A stretch of DNA of 64,000 bases from Shewanella canadensis (GTDB taxonomy: Bacteria; Pseudomonadota; Gammaproteobacteria; Enterobacterales; Shewanellaceae): assembly GCF_003966225.1 (NCBI RefSeq), contig NZ_RXNU01000005.1:186001-250000 (forward strand), given 5' to 3'. Position 1 is the stretch's first letter, and each line of letters begins with the position of its first letter. The notes beneath the pieces are model-generated. The model did no database searches, had not been told where the DNA came from, and saw only the letters and a program-made list of their open reading frames with translations. Positions 17,570-26,077 of the stretch are shown here, one piece after another. The position numbers and the translations under genes were made by a program.

Positions 17570-18826
17570 TTAAAAAGACTGGGTTCGATAACGTTCACTA
17601 TTCATCCAGCTTACCCAATCGGCTTGTAGCCGTGTTAAACCACCGGGATAAGTGTTGAGTACCGAAACATAATCAGATGGTGCACAGCGAGTCTCTACCA
17701 AATTAGCGAGCAAGGCTTTCATGGTTATCTTGCCTTTAGGTGTGCTCATTAAAAAATGGACCAATGAATGGGATTGTGAATACAGCAGGGTCTGTTGACT
17801 GCCCGCCCAGGTTTCTTGCTTCGCCCTAAACAGAGTGTCTAAACTCACGCTTTTTCCGGAGAAGACCCGTTTCCACTCTCTTGGTGGGATCTTTGCGGCA
17901 TAACCTGACATCCGGATCCCCTCAAAATATTCCGCAAGACCTTCGTTAAACCACCTAGGCGTTGGGCCAAACAGCCCGGCATTGATCACATGAACTGATT
18001 CGTGAACCGACGTTTGATAGGCTTGTTTGTCGCTCCTGTGCCAAACTGCTGCCATATTATATTGGGCAACGTAAAAACCTTGGCTCGGGCCAAGACTCGA
18101 TGCATATTGACTTTGGAGACTCTGATAACTGCTTTTGGTCGTCGCGAGAGTAAGGTCGACACTCACGGGGGCAACACCCGATGGAGGAAGATACATTTCA
18201 TAGATCTCACTGACCTTTTTAATGGCTGCGGTGATCTTGTCCTTAAATGCTAAGGGGAGCCTACTACCTGTGGACTTTACCGCCAGTTCAAATGAATATT
18301 CAGCATCCTGATATGTTGTCAGCGAAAGATCATGTTCGTCGCCCTGTCTGGCATCATCGGTAAAATGTACCTGACCATTTTCATCTGTCCAGCTGTAGAT
18401 CTGCTGTTTACCTTTATCTTGCTTAACGGCTTTAGGTATAGGCTTATTGCAAACAGCTGAGCTATTCACCGGCGAGCCGTGCAGTTCAATATCGATTGGC
18501 AGTGCCTGGCTATCGTTGTAACTAGTGTGCCCCTGTACTATTTCGTTTGGCTGAAGATCGGTTAAATTGACCTCCCGTGACTCATGAGGCAAGGCAGCAT
18601 TTACACGACTAAATCGACTCCTTGGGTAATCCGCCCATTGTTCACAAAAGTCCCACCCTTTTTCGCGGCAGAAAAGCCCCGCTTTATAACGATTAGCTAA
18701 AAAAAGTTCTACTGCTTTTTGACTGGGAGTTAAACCGCTACCACTGTTTTTCTCTTCATGCACCAGTAAGCCGATTGCAACCAGCAATATCAAAAGAAGA
18801 ATGTATCGGCTTAAACGGGTTTCCAT
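17570..18826 (-). CDS. DUF4124-containing gluzincin-type metallopeptidase
   Basis: A 418-residue protein with an N-terminal membrane anchor (about 7-23). A short Cys motif follows, RYKAGLFCREKGWDFCEQW (46-64). Residues 143-165 form a DUF4124 segment (YSWTDENGQVHFTD). The C-terminal half is a DUF1570-like peptidase: VHESVHV gives HExxH at 275-279, and NEGLAEYFE supplies Glu298 for zinc. Together these point to an anchored periplasmic zinc peptidase. The Cys motif is repeated in the 81-residue protein at 28507-28752, on the far side of the flavin cluster and on the same strand. Substrate unknown. Confidence 0.78.
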   Translation of the reverse strand: METRLSRYILLLILLVAIGLLVHEEKNSGSGLTPSQKAVELFLANRYKAGLFCREKGWDFCEQWADYPRSRFSRVNAALPHESREVNLTDLQPNEIVQGHTSYNDSQALPIDIELHGSPVNSSAVCNKPIPKAVKQDKGKQQIYSWTDENGQVHFTDDARQGDEHDLSLTTYQDAEYSFELAVKSTGSRLPLAFKDKITAAIKKVSEIYEMYLPPSGVAPVSVDLTLATTKSSYQSLQSQYASSLGPSQGFYVAQYNMAAVWHRSDKQAYQTSVHESVHVINAGLFGPTPRWFNEGLAEYFEGIRMSGYAAKIPPREWKRVFSGKSVSLDTLFRAKQETWAGSQQTLLYSQSHSLVHFLMSTPKGKITMKALLANLVETRCAPSDYVSVLNTYPGGLTRLQADWVSWMNSERYRTQSF

Positions 18827-19162
18827 GGTTCTATTCCTTTAATGCGTAAACGCAGAGTAGCGGTTTTCAATAAACTTCGGCAAGTTAAAACTACATGAAC
18901 TTGCGGCGTACATACCGATTTCATGAGACACCCATTGCCATTAAAGATGTCGTAACACGTCAGGGTTGCACTGTTTTAACCGAGCAGTTCTGGACATAAA
19001 TAAAATTTGAATGCATGTTTGAGCATACAAGTCTGACTTGATTGTGAAAATAACTGTTGGCAACCAACTTCAAACATCTAGAACTAACGGGCAAAGGCCA
19101 GTTATCGTTGATCTACATTCAAATATATTCAGTTAATAATTTTCATAGGAAAAACAACAATA
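18827..19162. other. Intergenic promoter region, no gene seen
   Basis: A 336-base gap between the divergent metallopeptidase and PepSY operons. It should hold promoters for both, but I see no clear consensus site. The sequence is AT-rich towards the PepSY start, with agga about 14 bases before the ATG at 19163. Confidence 0.4.
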
Positions 19163-19915
19163 ATGAACTTATTAAAAATAAGTCGAAAATATCACCGATG
19201 GTTGATGCTCTTCTTGGGTGTGCAGTTTGTGATCTGGTCTGTGTCCGGTGCCTATATGGTCATATTCGATATCGACTATATTCATGGAGATACCCTGGTT
19301 GTTAACCATCAGGCCAAAGTAAATCCCGATAAAATCACTTATTCCTTGTTCGAGTTAATTAAGCGCTACCCGAGTGCCGAACAGATTGAAGTCGGCCTGT
19401 TTATCAATCAGGAAGTGTATCGGTTCAGACAGGATGGTACTCAATACCTTCTCGATGCCAGTACTGGTCATCTACTCTCTCCAATCGGTGAAGAGCTGGC
19501 AGTTACCGCCGCGCGGCATTATTACAGTGGCACCGGGGATATTGCCGATGTCGAGCTTATCACCGATAACCCTCCCTTCGAGCTGAGCTCGCGGGCCCTA
19601 CCGGCCTGGCGGGTTAACTTCGATGACTTTGGAAGCCCTTCTATTTATCTCTCCGCACGCAGCGGCAAGTTAGTCACCAAGCGCCACGAGTTCTGGCGAA
19701 CATTCGACACTATGTTTAGCTTACATGTGATGGACTATGAAGATGAAGATGCCAGCAACTGGTTACTGTTCTGGTTCATCCTATTTTCACTGTTGGCGGC
19801 AATATTAGGTTTAGTCTTAACCTATTTCAGGTTTTTTAAGGCAAACGCCCAAGATAACGATGACGGAAATGAAAGTGTCTCTGAAAACAAGGAGACCAGC
19901 CATGTCTCTGATTAA
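19163..19915 (+). CDS. PepSY domain membrane protein (250 aa)
   Basis: A two-helix inner-membrane protein (helices about 12-34 and 200-224) with a periplasmic PepSY-type loop between them. It closely parallels the N-terminal half of the next protein: both start with a short basic stretch and YHRWLML or FHKWLSL, and both carry LHVMDY or LHFMDY before the second helix. Those paired His residues could bind haem b or help shuttle electrons; this is inference. Its stop overlaps the next gene by 14 bases, so the two products likely work as one complex. Confidence 0.8.
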   Translation: MNLLKISRKYHRWLMLFLGVQFVIWSVSGAYMVIFDIDYIHGDTLVVNHQAKVNPDKITYSLFELIKRYPSAEQIEVGLFINQEVYRFRQDGTQYLLDASTGHLLSPIGEELAVTAARHYYSGTGDIADVELITDNPPFELSSRALPAWRVNFDDFGSPSIYLSARSGKLVTKRHEFWRTFDTMFSLHVMDYEDEDASNWLLFWFILFSLLAAILGLVLTYFRFFKANAQDNDDGNESVSENKETSHVSD

Positions 19916-21749
19916 AACATTTCATAAATGGCTATCTCTTCTTGTGGGACTGCAACTGTTGGTCTGGCTGGGCACAGGTCTGTATTTCAATGTCATGGAT
20001 CATGATAAAGCCTCGGGGAATCAAAACAGGCAGAGGGTCGAGAGCCCGGCCGTTGATCTACAGCGGCTTATAGAACCTAAAACCGTGATACGGGAGTACG
20101 ATACTACCGTATCTATGAGTCTGATAACCTTGCTCTCTCATCCCTATTACCTTCTTATCCATGAGAAAGGGTTATACCGTCATTTCAAGAATAGCTACTC
20201 ACTGGTCGATGCAGTCACCGGCAAGCCGTTTGTTATTACTAAAACCATAGCCACAGTGATTGCTCTTGAGTCCTATAAGGGCACGGCAACTGTCGCGGCC
20301 ACAGTTAAACTCACTGGACCGAGTGATGATTTCCCCAAGGAGCAAAACAGCTTGTGGCAGGTAAACATCGACGATGACCTCAATACCAGTGTCTATGTCG
20401 ATGCCGGATCTGGCCGGCTGATAGGCCACAGTAACGATGATAAACGCTTTGTCGATTTTATCTTTATGCTCCACTTTATGGATTACGCCAGCGAGGGCAG
20501 TTTTAACAATGTTCAGGTCATCGTTTTCGCTATTTTCACCCTGTTTTTTGCCTTTACCGGCCTTATCTGGACGGTGGAGCTGGGGTTCAACGGCCAATAC
20601 AGGCCAGCCTTACTCTTGGGTCGTAAACTGGCCAAAACCAAAAAAGTGAAGGTATTCGACAAGCATTCAAAAAGCATAGGGCAGCTTGCCATGGCCAGCC
20701 ATGAAAACCTGCTCGACAGTTTGCTCAATCACGATATTGCCCTACCCTCGACGTGTGGCGGAGGCGGTACATGTGGGCGGTGCAAGATAGTGGTCGACAG
20801 TGCTGTAAAAATGACCTCGGCTGATAGGAGCCAGTTGACCGAGCAGGAGTTGCAAGCGGGGTATCGTTTAGCCTGCCAGCACAACAGCGATGAACTTGAG
20901 CAATTAACCTTAGTCGATGTGACAGAGGCCGAGACTCATGAATTGGAGCTAATCAGTAGCGAGTTTATCTCTCCTTATATCAAGCAGCTGCGCTTTAAAT
21001 CTGTGAGCGGTGAGCGCGTGGAGTTCAGGGCCGGCGCATTTATGCGTTTCTTTATCCCAGCCGCTAAAGGCAGCTCGATTCCGGCGTATCTACCCGTAGA
21101 GTTGCTGCATCATTGGCAAGACGTTATACACATGGAATATGAGCACTTAGCCTGCAGTCGCAACTACTCGCTCGCCAATGGCGATGGTCAAACCGATGAG
21201 CTGGTGTTTACAGTGAAGATTCAGACATCTCCCAACGAGAGGGTTAAACCCGGTATCGGGTCGAGCTACATCTGTAACCTGGCCCCGGGGGAAACAATCG
21301 AAGCGGTCGGCCCATTCGAGGAGTTTTATGCCCGGCCATCGAGCAGTAAGCCTATGGTATTGGTTGGAGCGGGTTCGGGGATGGCACCGTTAAAGGCCTT
21401 GATCGAAGAGCAGCTAATTAAAAACACCAGTTCACGGGAACTCTATTTTTATTTTGGTGCCCGCAGTCAGCTAGACCTTATCTACAGTGAGCACTTTCAA
21501 CAACTGTCAGACAGCTACCCAAACTTTCATTATCTGCCGGTACTCTCCAGACCCGGGCAAGATTGGAATGGCGCCACGGGATACGTGCAGGACCATCTGG
21601 GAGAGGAGCTAGCCACTGAGCTTGAAAAAGCGCTGGATAAAACTGAGTTTTATCTCTGTGGCCCTGCGGCCATGATGGAATCGACTATAGAGTTGTTAAA
21701 ATCACATAGCATCGCCGATAACGCTATCGCGTTTGATAAGTTTGAGTAA
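19902..21749 (+). CDS. PepSY-[2Fe-2S]-FAD/NAD(P)H oxidoreductase fusion
   Basis: A 615-residue protein; the ATG at 19902 has aaggag seven bases upstream. The N-terminus (about 1-245) is a two-helix PepSY membrane part. Then comes a plant-type [2Fe-2S] ferredoxin domain with STCGGGGTCGRC (Cys285, 291, 294) and the fourth Cys near 327 in LACQH. The C-terminal 270 residues form an NqrF-like FAD and NAD(P)-binding reductase (CSRNYSLAN, VGAGSGMAPLKALIE, YLCGPAAMME). It should oxidise NAD(P)H in the cytoplasm and move electrons into or through the membrane. The gene partners (ApbE, FMN lipoprotein) suggest the acceptor is a periplasmic flavoprotein. Confidence 0.88.
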   Translation: MSLIKTFHKWLSLLVGLQLLVWLGTGLYFNVMDHDKASGNQNRQRVESPAVDLQRLIEPKTVIREYDTTVSMSLITLLSHPYYLLIHEKGLYRHFKNSYSLVDAVTGKPFVITKTIATVIALESYKGTATVAATVKLTGPSDDFPKEQNSLWQVNIDDDLNTSVYVDAGSGRLIGHSNDDKRFVDFIFMLHFMDYASEGSFNNVQVIVFAIFTLFFAFTGLIWTVELGFNGQYRPALLLGRKLAKTKKVKVFDKHSKSIGQLAMASHENLLDSLLNHDIALPSTCGGGGTCGRCKIVVDSAVKMTSADRSQLTEQELQAGYRLACQHNSDELEQLTLVDVTEAETHELELISSEFISPYIKQLRFKSVSGERVEFRAGAFMRFFIPAAKGSSIPAYLPVELLHHWQDVIHMEYEHLACSRNYSLANGDGQTDELVFTVKIQTSPNERVKPGIGSSYICNLAPGETIEAVGPFEEFYARPSSSKPMVLVGAGSGMAPLKALIEEQLIKNTSSRELYFYFGARSQLDLIYSEHFQQLSDSYPNFHYLPVLSRPGQDWNGATGYVQDHLGEELATELEKALDKTEFYLCGPAAMMESTIELLKSHSIADNAIAFDKFE

Positions 21750-21765
21750 CCCTTGATTTAGTATT

Positions 21766-21790
21766 TGTAGGAGCGGCTTTAGCCGCGAAT
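21766..21790 (+). repeat. REP-like repeat
   Basis: One forward unit tgtaggagcggctttagccg plus cgaat, between the convergent oxidoreductase and porin genes. The hairpin may also serve as a transcript end. Confidence 0.75.
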
Positions 21791-21923
21791 GTATTACCTG
21801 ATTGGCTATTTGGATTGGGGCTTACTGGATTCGTCAAACAGCTAATGTGAGGACTGGCACATCCTTGTGCCGGTTCTGCAGGGAGCACAGATTTGGGGTT
21901 GAATTTTATCTACTTAGCTGTAT

Positions 21924-22964
21924 TTAGAAGTCGTAGCGGACACCGACACTGACGATAGTGTCATCGAAGTCATCGAATTGCTCAACATCAAACTGGCCAA
22001 TTTCGGTATGAAGGCGGGTTGATTTAGATACTCGGTACTCAGCCCCGACTGCCCACTGCGAAACTTCAGGGGTCTGCGTCACTGACTCACCATATTTATC
22101 ATAGACTTTTGCTGCGATTCTACCGGTACCCGAATCGTCCTGTCCGTATTGGGCTTTAAGCAAAAGCTTATCGATTTGATACTTGGCACTTACGATAAAG
22201 CCGGAGCCATCACGCTGTTCCCAGTTGGTCTTATAAGGATTTACCAGCTCAGATGCTTGATAGATAGAGCCCAGCATAAGGTTGCCATATTTGTATTGCA
22301 CGACCGCACGGTAACCTTTGATATCTTCAACGCCATCGGTGTAAGCAGCGGCTAAATAGAGGTTACTGCTTCTGAAATGTTTATCACCATAGGTGAGCGC
22401 TAATTGATAGTTGCCGTTATCACGACGAAGATCATCCTCACCATAATAGTTATCCTCCATGATGTAGCTGGCGCCAAGTTGTAACTTGTTCCATTTTACC
22501 GTTTTATATTCTAACGAATCACCCCAACGCTTATCACCGGCAAACAGTCGATCGTGTTTCATCGAATACATGTCCATCGCATCGGCAGTGCCTTTAGCCA
22601 TCTTAAAGACCGGGTCGATACGACCCGCAGCCAGTTGGCCGGCCGAGGCGTGTTTAATACCGATAAAGGTGGGCCTTGATGAAAAAGGATTCTTTCCTTT
22701 ATCTTGTGAAGCGCCGTTAACGCCCACTTCTATTTGATAGAAAAGTTGGGTATTTTCCAGGATTTCACTGCTTCCTTTGATACCTAATCGGCTCCAGTTG
22801 TTCTCAAGCACGGTGCCGCTCTTTCCATTATGAGTTGCAGAGCCACTGTCAGAATTAGTAACAGAGTAATCAATACGGCCGTAAAATTTGTATAGGTCTT
22901 CGGCCAAGATTTGAGGAGATACCAGCATGCTGGTTACTAACAAGGAAAGTGTAAATGTTTTCAT
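21924..22964 (-). CDS. Gram-negative outer-membrane porin
   Basis: About 346 residues. It has a signal peptide (MKTFTLSLLVTSMLVSPQILAE), then the general porin pattern: LYKFYGRIDYSV at the start, NNWSRLGIKG, and the closing VSVGVRYDF with terminal Phe. It is a 16-strand porin of the family that forms trimers for small solutes. It is the second gene of a unit with the FMN lipoprotein, 29 bases downstream of it, so it is likely made when that lipoprotein is needed and may admit its substrate or an electron shuttle. A start at 22970 is also possible. Confidence 0.87.
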   Translation of the reverse strand: MKTFTLSLLVTSMLVSPQILAEDLYKFYGRIDYSVTNSDSGSATHNGKSGTVLENNWSRLGIKGSSEILENTQLFYQIEVGVNGASQDKGKNPFSSRPTFIGIKHASAGQLAAGRIDPVFKMAKGTADAMDMYSMKHDRLFAGDKRWGDSLEYKTVKWNKLQLGASYIMEDNYYGEDDLRRDNGNYQLALTYGDKHFRSSNLYLAAAYTDGVEDIKGYRAVVQYKYGNLMLGSIYQASELVNPYKTNWEQRDGSGFIVSAKYQIDKLLLKAQYGQDDSGTGRIAAKVYDKYGESVTQTPEVSQWAVGAEYRVSKSTRLHTEIGQFDVEQFDDFDDTIVSVGVRYDF

Positions 22965-22993
22965 AATCATCGTCTCTTTTGATTTATTTTGTA

Positions 22994-24346
22994 TTACTTA
23001 GAAGTGGGTTGTTTGTGCTCAACAATCACGCCATCGATACGCATCTGTTTATAGAGAACATCTGCCTGCTTGAGATACAGTTCCCATGAAGAGGAGCGTT
23101 TGGTGAAACCGGTTGCTGCATAGCTTCCGGAGTCTCCGGTGGCTGGCAGGTCATTAATATCGAATAGAGACCCACCCTGTTGAAGATGGACGTTTAGTGC
23201 ATCAAACATCACGTTAAAACCAATTCGTGCCGGCTCAACATAATTGATTGAGGCATATTTAGATTGACGGTAATGCTTCTTAAGAGGCGCGTCTTTTATC
23301 TGAATCTTCTCGTCTGCGAAAACTTCATCAAAATAAGACTTAGTGATCTGTTTTGTCTCTGTATCTAGGATCAAACGCAATACGGTTGTAATACCAGTCC
23401 ACTTACCATTTTTATCTAACTGCTTTTCAGCATTTTGATAGAACTTAAGCTTGCTTCCTTCACCATTGATCTGAGCATGAATTTTCGCCGTTAGTGGTAC
23501 CATTGACTGCTGGATACTGTTTGATGCCCCTGCTACCACGTCAATCCCCGAATACTTCAGGCGGTTGGGTTGCTTTAACTTGTTACGTAACTTAGGGTCA
23601 TAATCCGGGTTTAAATCGAAGGTGAGCTTGTCTTGCTCAACTATCAATTTCTCCATGGTTAATGCTGACTGAACCCAGGCCGTGCCCTTCTTCTTACCCA
23701 TTGAGAAGTTATACTCTGAGGTACGCTTAGGGACATCCTGGAAAAGTCGGGTGTAATAGTTTGGGCGGCCACTCTCATTGAATTCCGCGAAGATCACATC
23801 TTTCGCATCGTGACTCTCGACAACGATAGCCATGCTACCCATATGGCCCTGACGGAATCTGGCTTCCTGGTAGTAGTAATCGCCGATGACCATGCCAAGC
23901 TGGGGTTGAATTGACCATTTCAGTTTAAAGTCATCATTACCAGACTCCTCTTTCGAGCCGACAGACACGTATTCAGGTGTGCTTCCATCGACTCTGGGGA
24001 GTTTATTTATCGCTTTTAAGATCCCGTTAGATGAGAAGGTCGCACCGGATACGGCATCGATCCCTTCATGACCATTATTAGCGACGATTTTTGCCAGGAG
24101 GCGTTCTGCGTTAAGAAACAGCGACTCGGTCTCTTTATGTGATTTTGTCGTCACATCGGTAATTTTGCCGTCTTTAACATTAACGTTTAACGTGATTTTA
24201 CTTTTTTTACCTTTGGCGCTGACTTCATGAGCTCCGTCAACGTACTTACCTTCAATAGAGGTTGTCGCGCAGCCAGCCAACCCTAAGCTTGCTATGGTGA
24301 CTGCCGTACAAATCAGACTTCTTTTAAATGTATTGTTTTTTATCAT
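22994..24346 (-). CDS. FMN-binding lipoprotein, substrate of ApbE
   Basis: A 450-residue lipoprotein: the lipobox LGLAGC places the lipid on Cys26. Residues about 30-115 form an FMN_bind domain with DAVSGATFSS, where Thr103 is the residue that ApbE links to FMN. A second motif-like stretch, GIDVVAGASNS (267-277), has Ala in place of the usual Ser/Thr and Ser275 in place of the acceptor Thr, so it may be a second, altered flavin domain. The remaining part is unrecognised. No CxxCH haem motif is present. It is divergent from apbE, its likely modifying enzyme. It probably takes electrons from the PepSY-NAD(P)H reductase. Confidence 0.85.
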   Translation of the reverse strand: MIKNNTFKRSLICTAVTIASLGLAGCATTSIEGKYVDGAHEVSAKGKKSKITLNVNVKDGKITDVTTKSHKETESLFLNAERLLAKIVANNGHEGIDAVSGATFSSNGILKAINKLPRVDGSTPEYVSVGSKEESGNDDFKLKWSIQPQLGMVIGDYYYQEARFRQGHMGSMAIVVESHDAKDVIFAEFNESGRPNYYTRLFQDVPKRTSEYNFSMGKKKGTAWVQSALTMEKLIVEQDKLTFDLNPDYDPKLRNKLKQPNRLKYSGIDVVAGASNSIQQSMVPLTAKIHAQINGEGSKLKFYQNAEKQLDKNGKWTGITTVLRLILDTETKQITKSYFDEVFADEKIQIKDAPLKKHYRQSKYASINYVEPARIGFNVMFDALNVHLQQGGSLFDINDLPATGDSGSYAATGFTKRSSSWELYLKQADVLYKQMRIDGVIVEHKQPTSK

Positions 24347-24430
24347 CTCGTCTCTGCCTTTTAACTTGGTTTATAACTTGATATAGAATTTGCATAAGTT
24401 TTCATACAGAATAGCGAGCACAAAAATAAT

Positions 24431-24460
24431 AACTATTGCGGAAAACCGCAGGATATAGTT
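24431..24460. promoter_or_regulatory. Palindrome between the divergent lipoprotein and apbE genes
   Basis: An exact inverted repeat tgcgg-aaaa-ccgca (24437-24450) is framed by aactat and atagtt. It lies in the 243-base space between the two divergent starts, where one regulator could control both. The regulator is unknown; the TtrR-like protein encoded nearby is a candidate. Confidence 0.35.
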
Positions 24461-24589
24461 GTTTATTTAGAATATTTGATCCAGTTAACACATTGGCAAT
24501 AATAATTACCTTTAGCACTTTTTAACATGCTACTTATTTAATAAGTGTTCATCATTATTTTTATAAAAAGACATATTTGGGTAATTATT

Positions 24590-25783
24590 ATGAATCGACT
24601 ATCTATTATGAATCGACTATTCCGGCCATCACTATTATCTACTCTGCTTGTTTTAGGGATCTCTGTGTCGAGTACGGCTATCGCAAAACAAAATAGTGAG
24701 CCTGCCATCCAGGACACATTTAAACCTTACCAATGTGAGGGAAATGGGATCATTAGTCATTCAGATGGAGTGTCGACCCTGAATACACTTAAGTATTTTG
24801 GCACATCCATCACTATCGATGTGTATGACAGCAAGCCTGAAGCGGCAGGTCCGGCACTGTGTCACGCGCTCAATGTGGTTCAGGAATATCACTACCTCGC
24901 ATCAAATTACAGTACTTATCCCCATGTCGAAAACATCAAAAGTATCAATAATGACCCGAGTCATAACCACAAAATTGACCCTAAGTTAACTGAGCTAATA
25001 GAAGCCGGGCTCGAATGGTATAGGAAGAGTGATGGCTATTTCAACATCGCCCTGTCACCGGTTATCGATGTCTGGCGTAAACACAGAAATGCCTGTAAAG
25101 GTGAGATTAAAGAACAAAACATCTGCACCACGCCAAGCCTTAGCGAATTAAATGAAGCCGCTAAATATATCAATATCGATGAGATCAACCTAAACACCAC
25201 GGGTAATACAATCAGCATGAAAACCGGTATGAGCATTAACCTTGGCGGGATCGCAAAGGGATGGATGGCCGAGAAAGTTTATGAGCAGCTGAAATCTGAC
25301 GGGATTAGCTCGTTTATGATCAATGCTGGTGGGAATATACGTCACTACGGGTTACATCCCGATGGTAGAGAGTTTAATACGGCCATCGAAGATCCTCTGT
25401 GCAAGAAGTATGATTATCAACTCCCCAAGTGTAGGGAGTTTGAAGGCCAATACCACGAAGTCGTTCATGGTATCGATCTCACCATAGTCTCCAGCGGTAA
25501 CTATTTGCGCTATTACCGGGTTAAAGACCAGGAATACCACCACCTTATCGATCCCAAGACATTGCGACCTAAACCGAAAGGGATATCGACGTCTGTCGTT
25601 CTCGACGGACAACAAATATTTGCCGATGTCATATCTACGACACTATTCTTAATGCCACTCGAGCAGGCTCTCGAATTTACAGACCGTTCAGATTATCTGG
25701 AAGCAGTTTGGTATTTAGATGATGAAGGAAATAAGGTAAGTTCGGCTAACTTCGACAAATACAGATTTAAACCAAGAAATTAG
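24590..25783 (+). CDS. apbE: FAD:protein FMN transferase
   Basis: About 397 residues with an N-terminal signal sequence ending near TAIA, so it acts in the periplasm. ApbE splits FAD and attaches FMN through a phosphoester bond to Thr in target proteins. Family motifs are YFGTSITIDVYD, NLGGIAKGWMAEK, FMINAGGNIRHYG and HHLIDPKT. The first 36 bases hold an 18-base tandem duplication: attatgaatcgactat occurs twice, giving in-frame ATGs at 24590 and 24608. A GTG at 24545 would add 15 unlikely residues. The likely target is the lipoprotein encoded divergently next to it. Confidence 0.92.
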   Translation: MNRLSIMNRLFRPSLLSTLLVLGISVSSTAIAKQNSEPAIQDTFKPYQCEGNGIISHSDGVSTLNTLKYFGTSITIDVYDSKPEAAGPALCHALNVVQEYHYLASNYSTYPHVENIKSINNDPSHNHKIDPKLTELIEAGLEWYRKSDGYFNIALSPVIDVWRKHRNACKGEIKEQNICTTPSLSELNEAAKYINIDEINLNTTGNTISMKTGMSINLGGIAKGWMAEKVYEQLKSDGISSFMINAGGNIRHYGLHPDGREFNTAIEDPLCKKYDYQLPKCREFEGQYHEVVHGIDLTIVSSGNYLRYYRVKDQEYHHLIDPKTLRPKPKGISTSVVLDGQQIFADVISTTLFLMPLEQALEFTDRSDYLEAVWYLDDEGNKVSSANFDKYRFKPRN

Positions 25784-26077
25784 TATAAAACTAATTTGCA
25801 AACAATAAGTCATATTTGCAGGTCATTTATTTAAGTGAGTTTATTGAGCGTGAGTTGGTGGGCCAAATTATTTAACTGAGTTTATACAACTAATACTTAA
25901 CAAAATTTATGGCAACTTGATTATACCAACTGATATTATGATAGTGATATAGTGGTTTCCCGCAATAAAGCCATTATTGTGTGTCAGCTCCCTCGCTCTA
26001 TGCGACTCGCTATCATAATTTCAGATTATAGATGATAATTAAAACAAAATGACAATAGGTCACCGAACTACGCTTTT

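Noticed and set aside
19860..19901. Upstream start of the PepSY-oxidoreductase fusion
   Set aside because: The 14 extra residues lie within the end of the preceding gene, and the strong aaggag is placed for the ATG at 19902.
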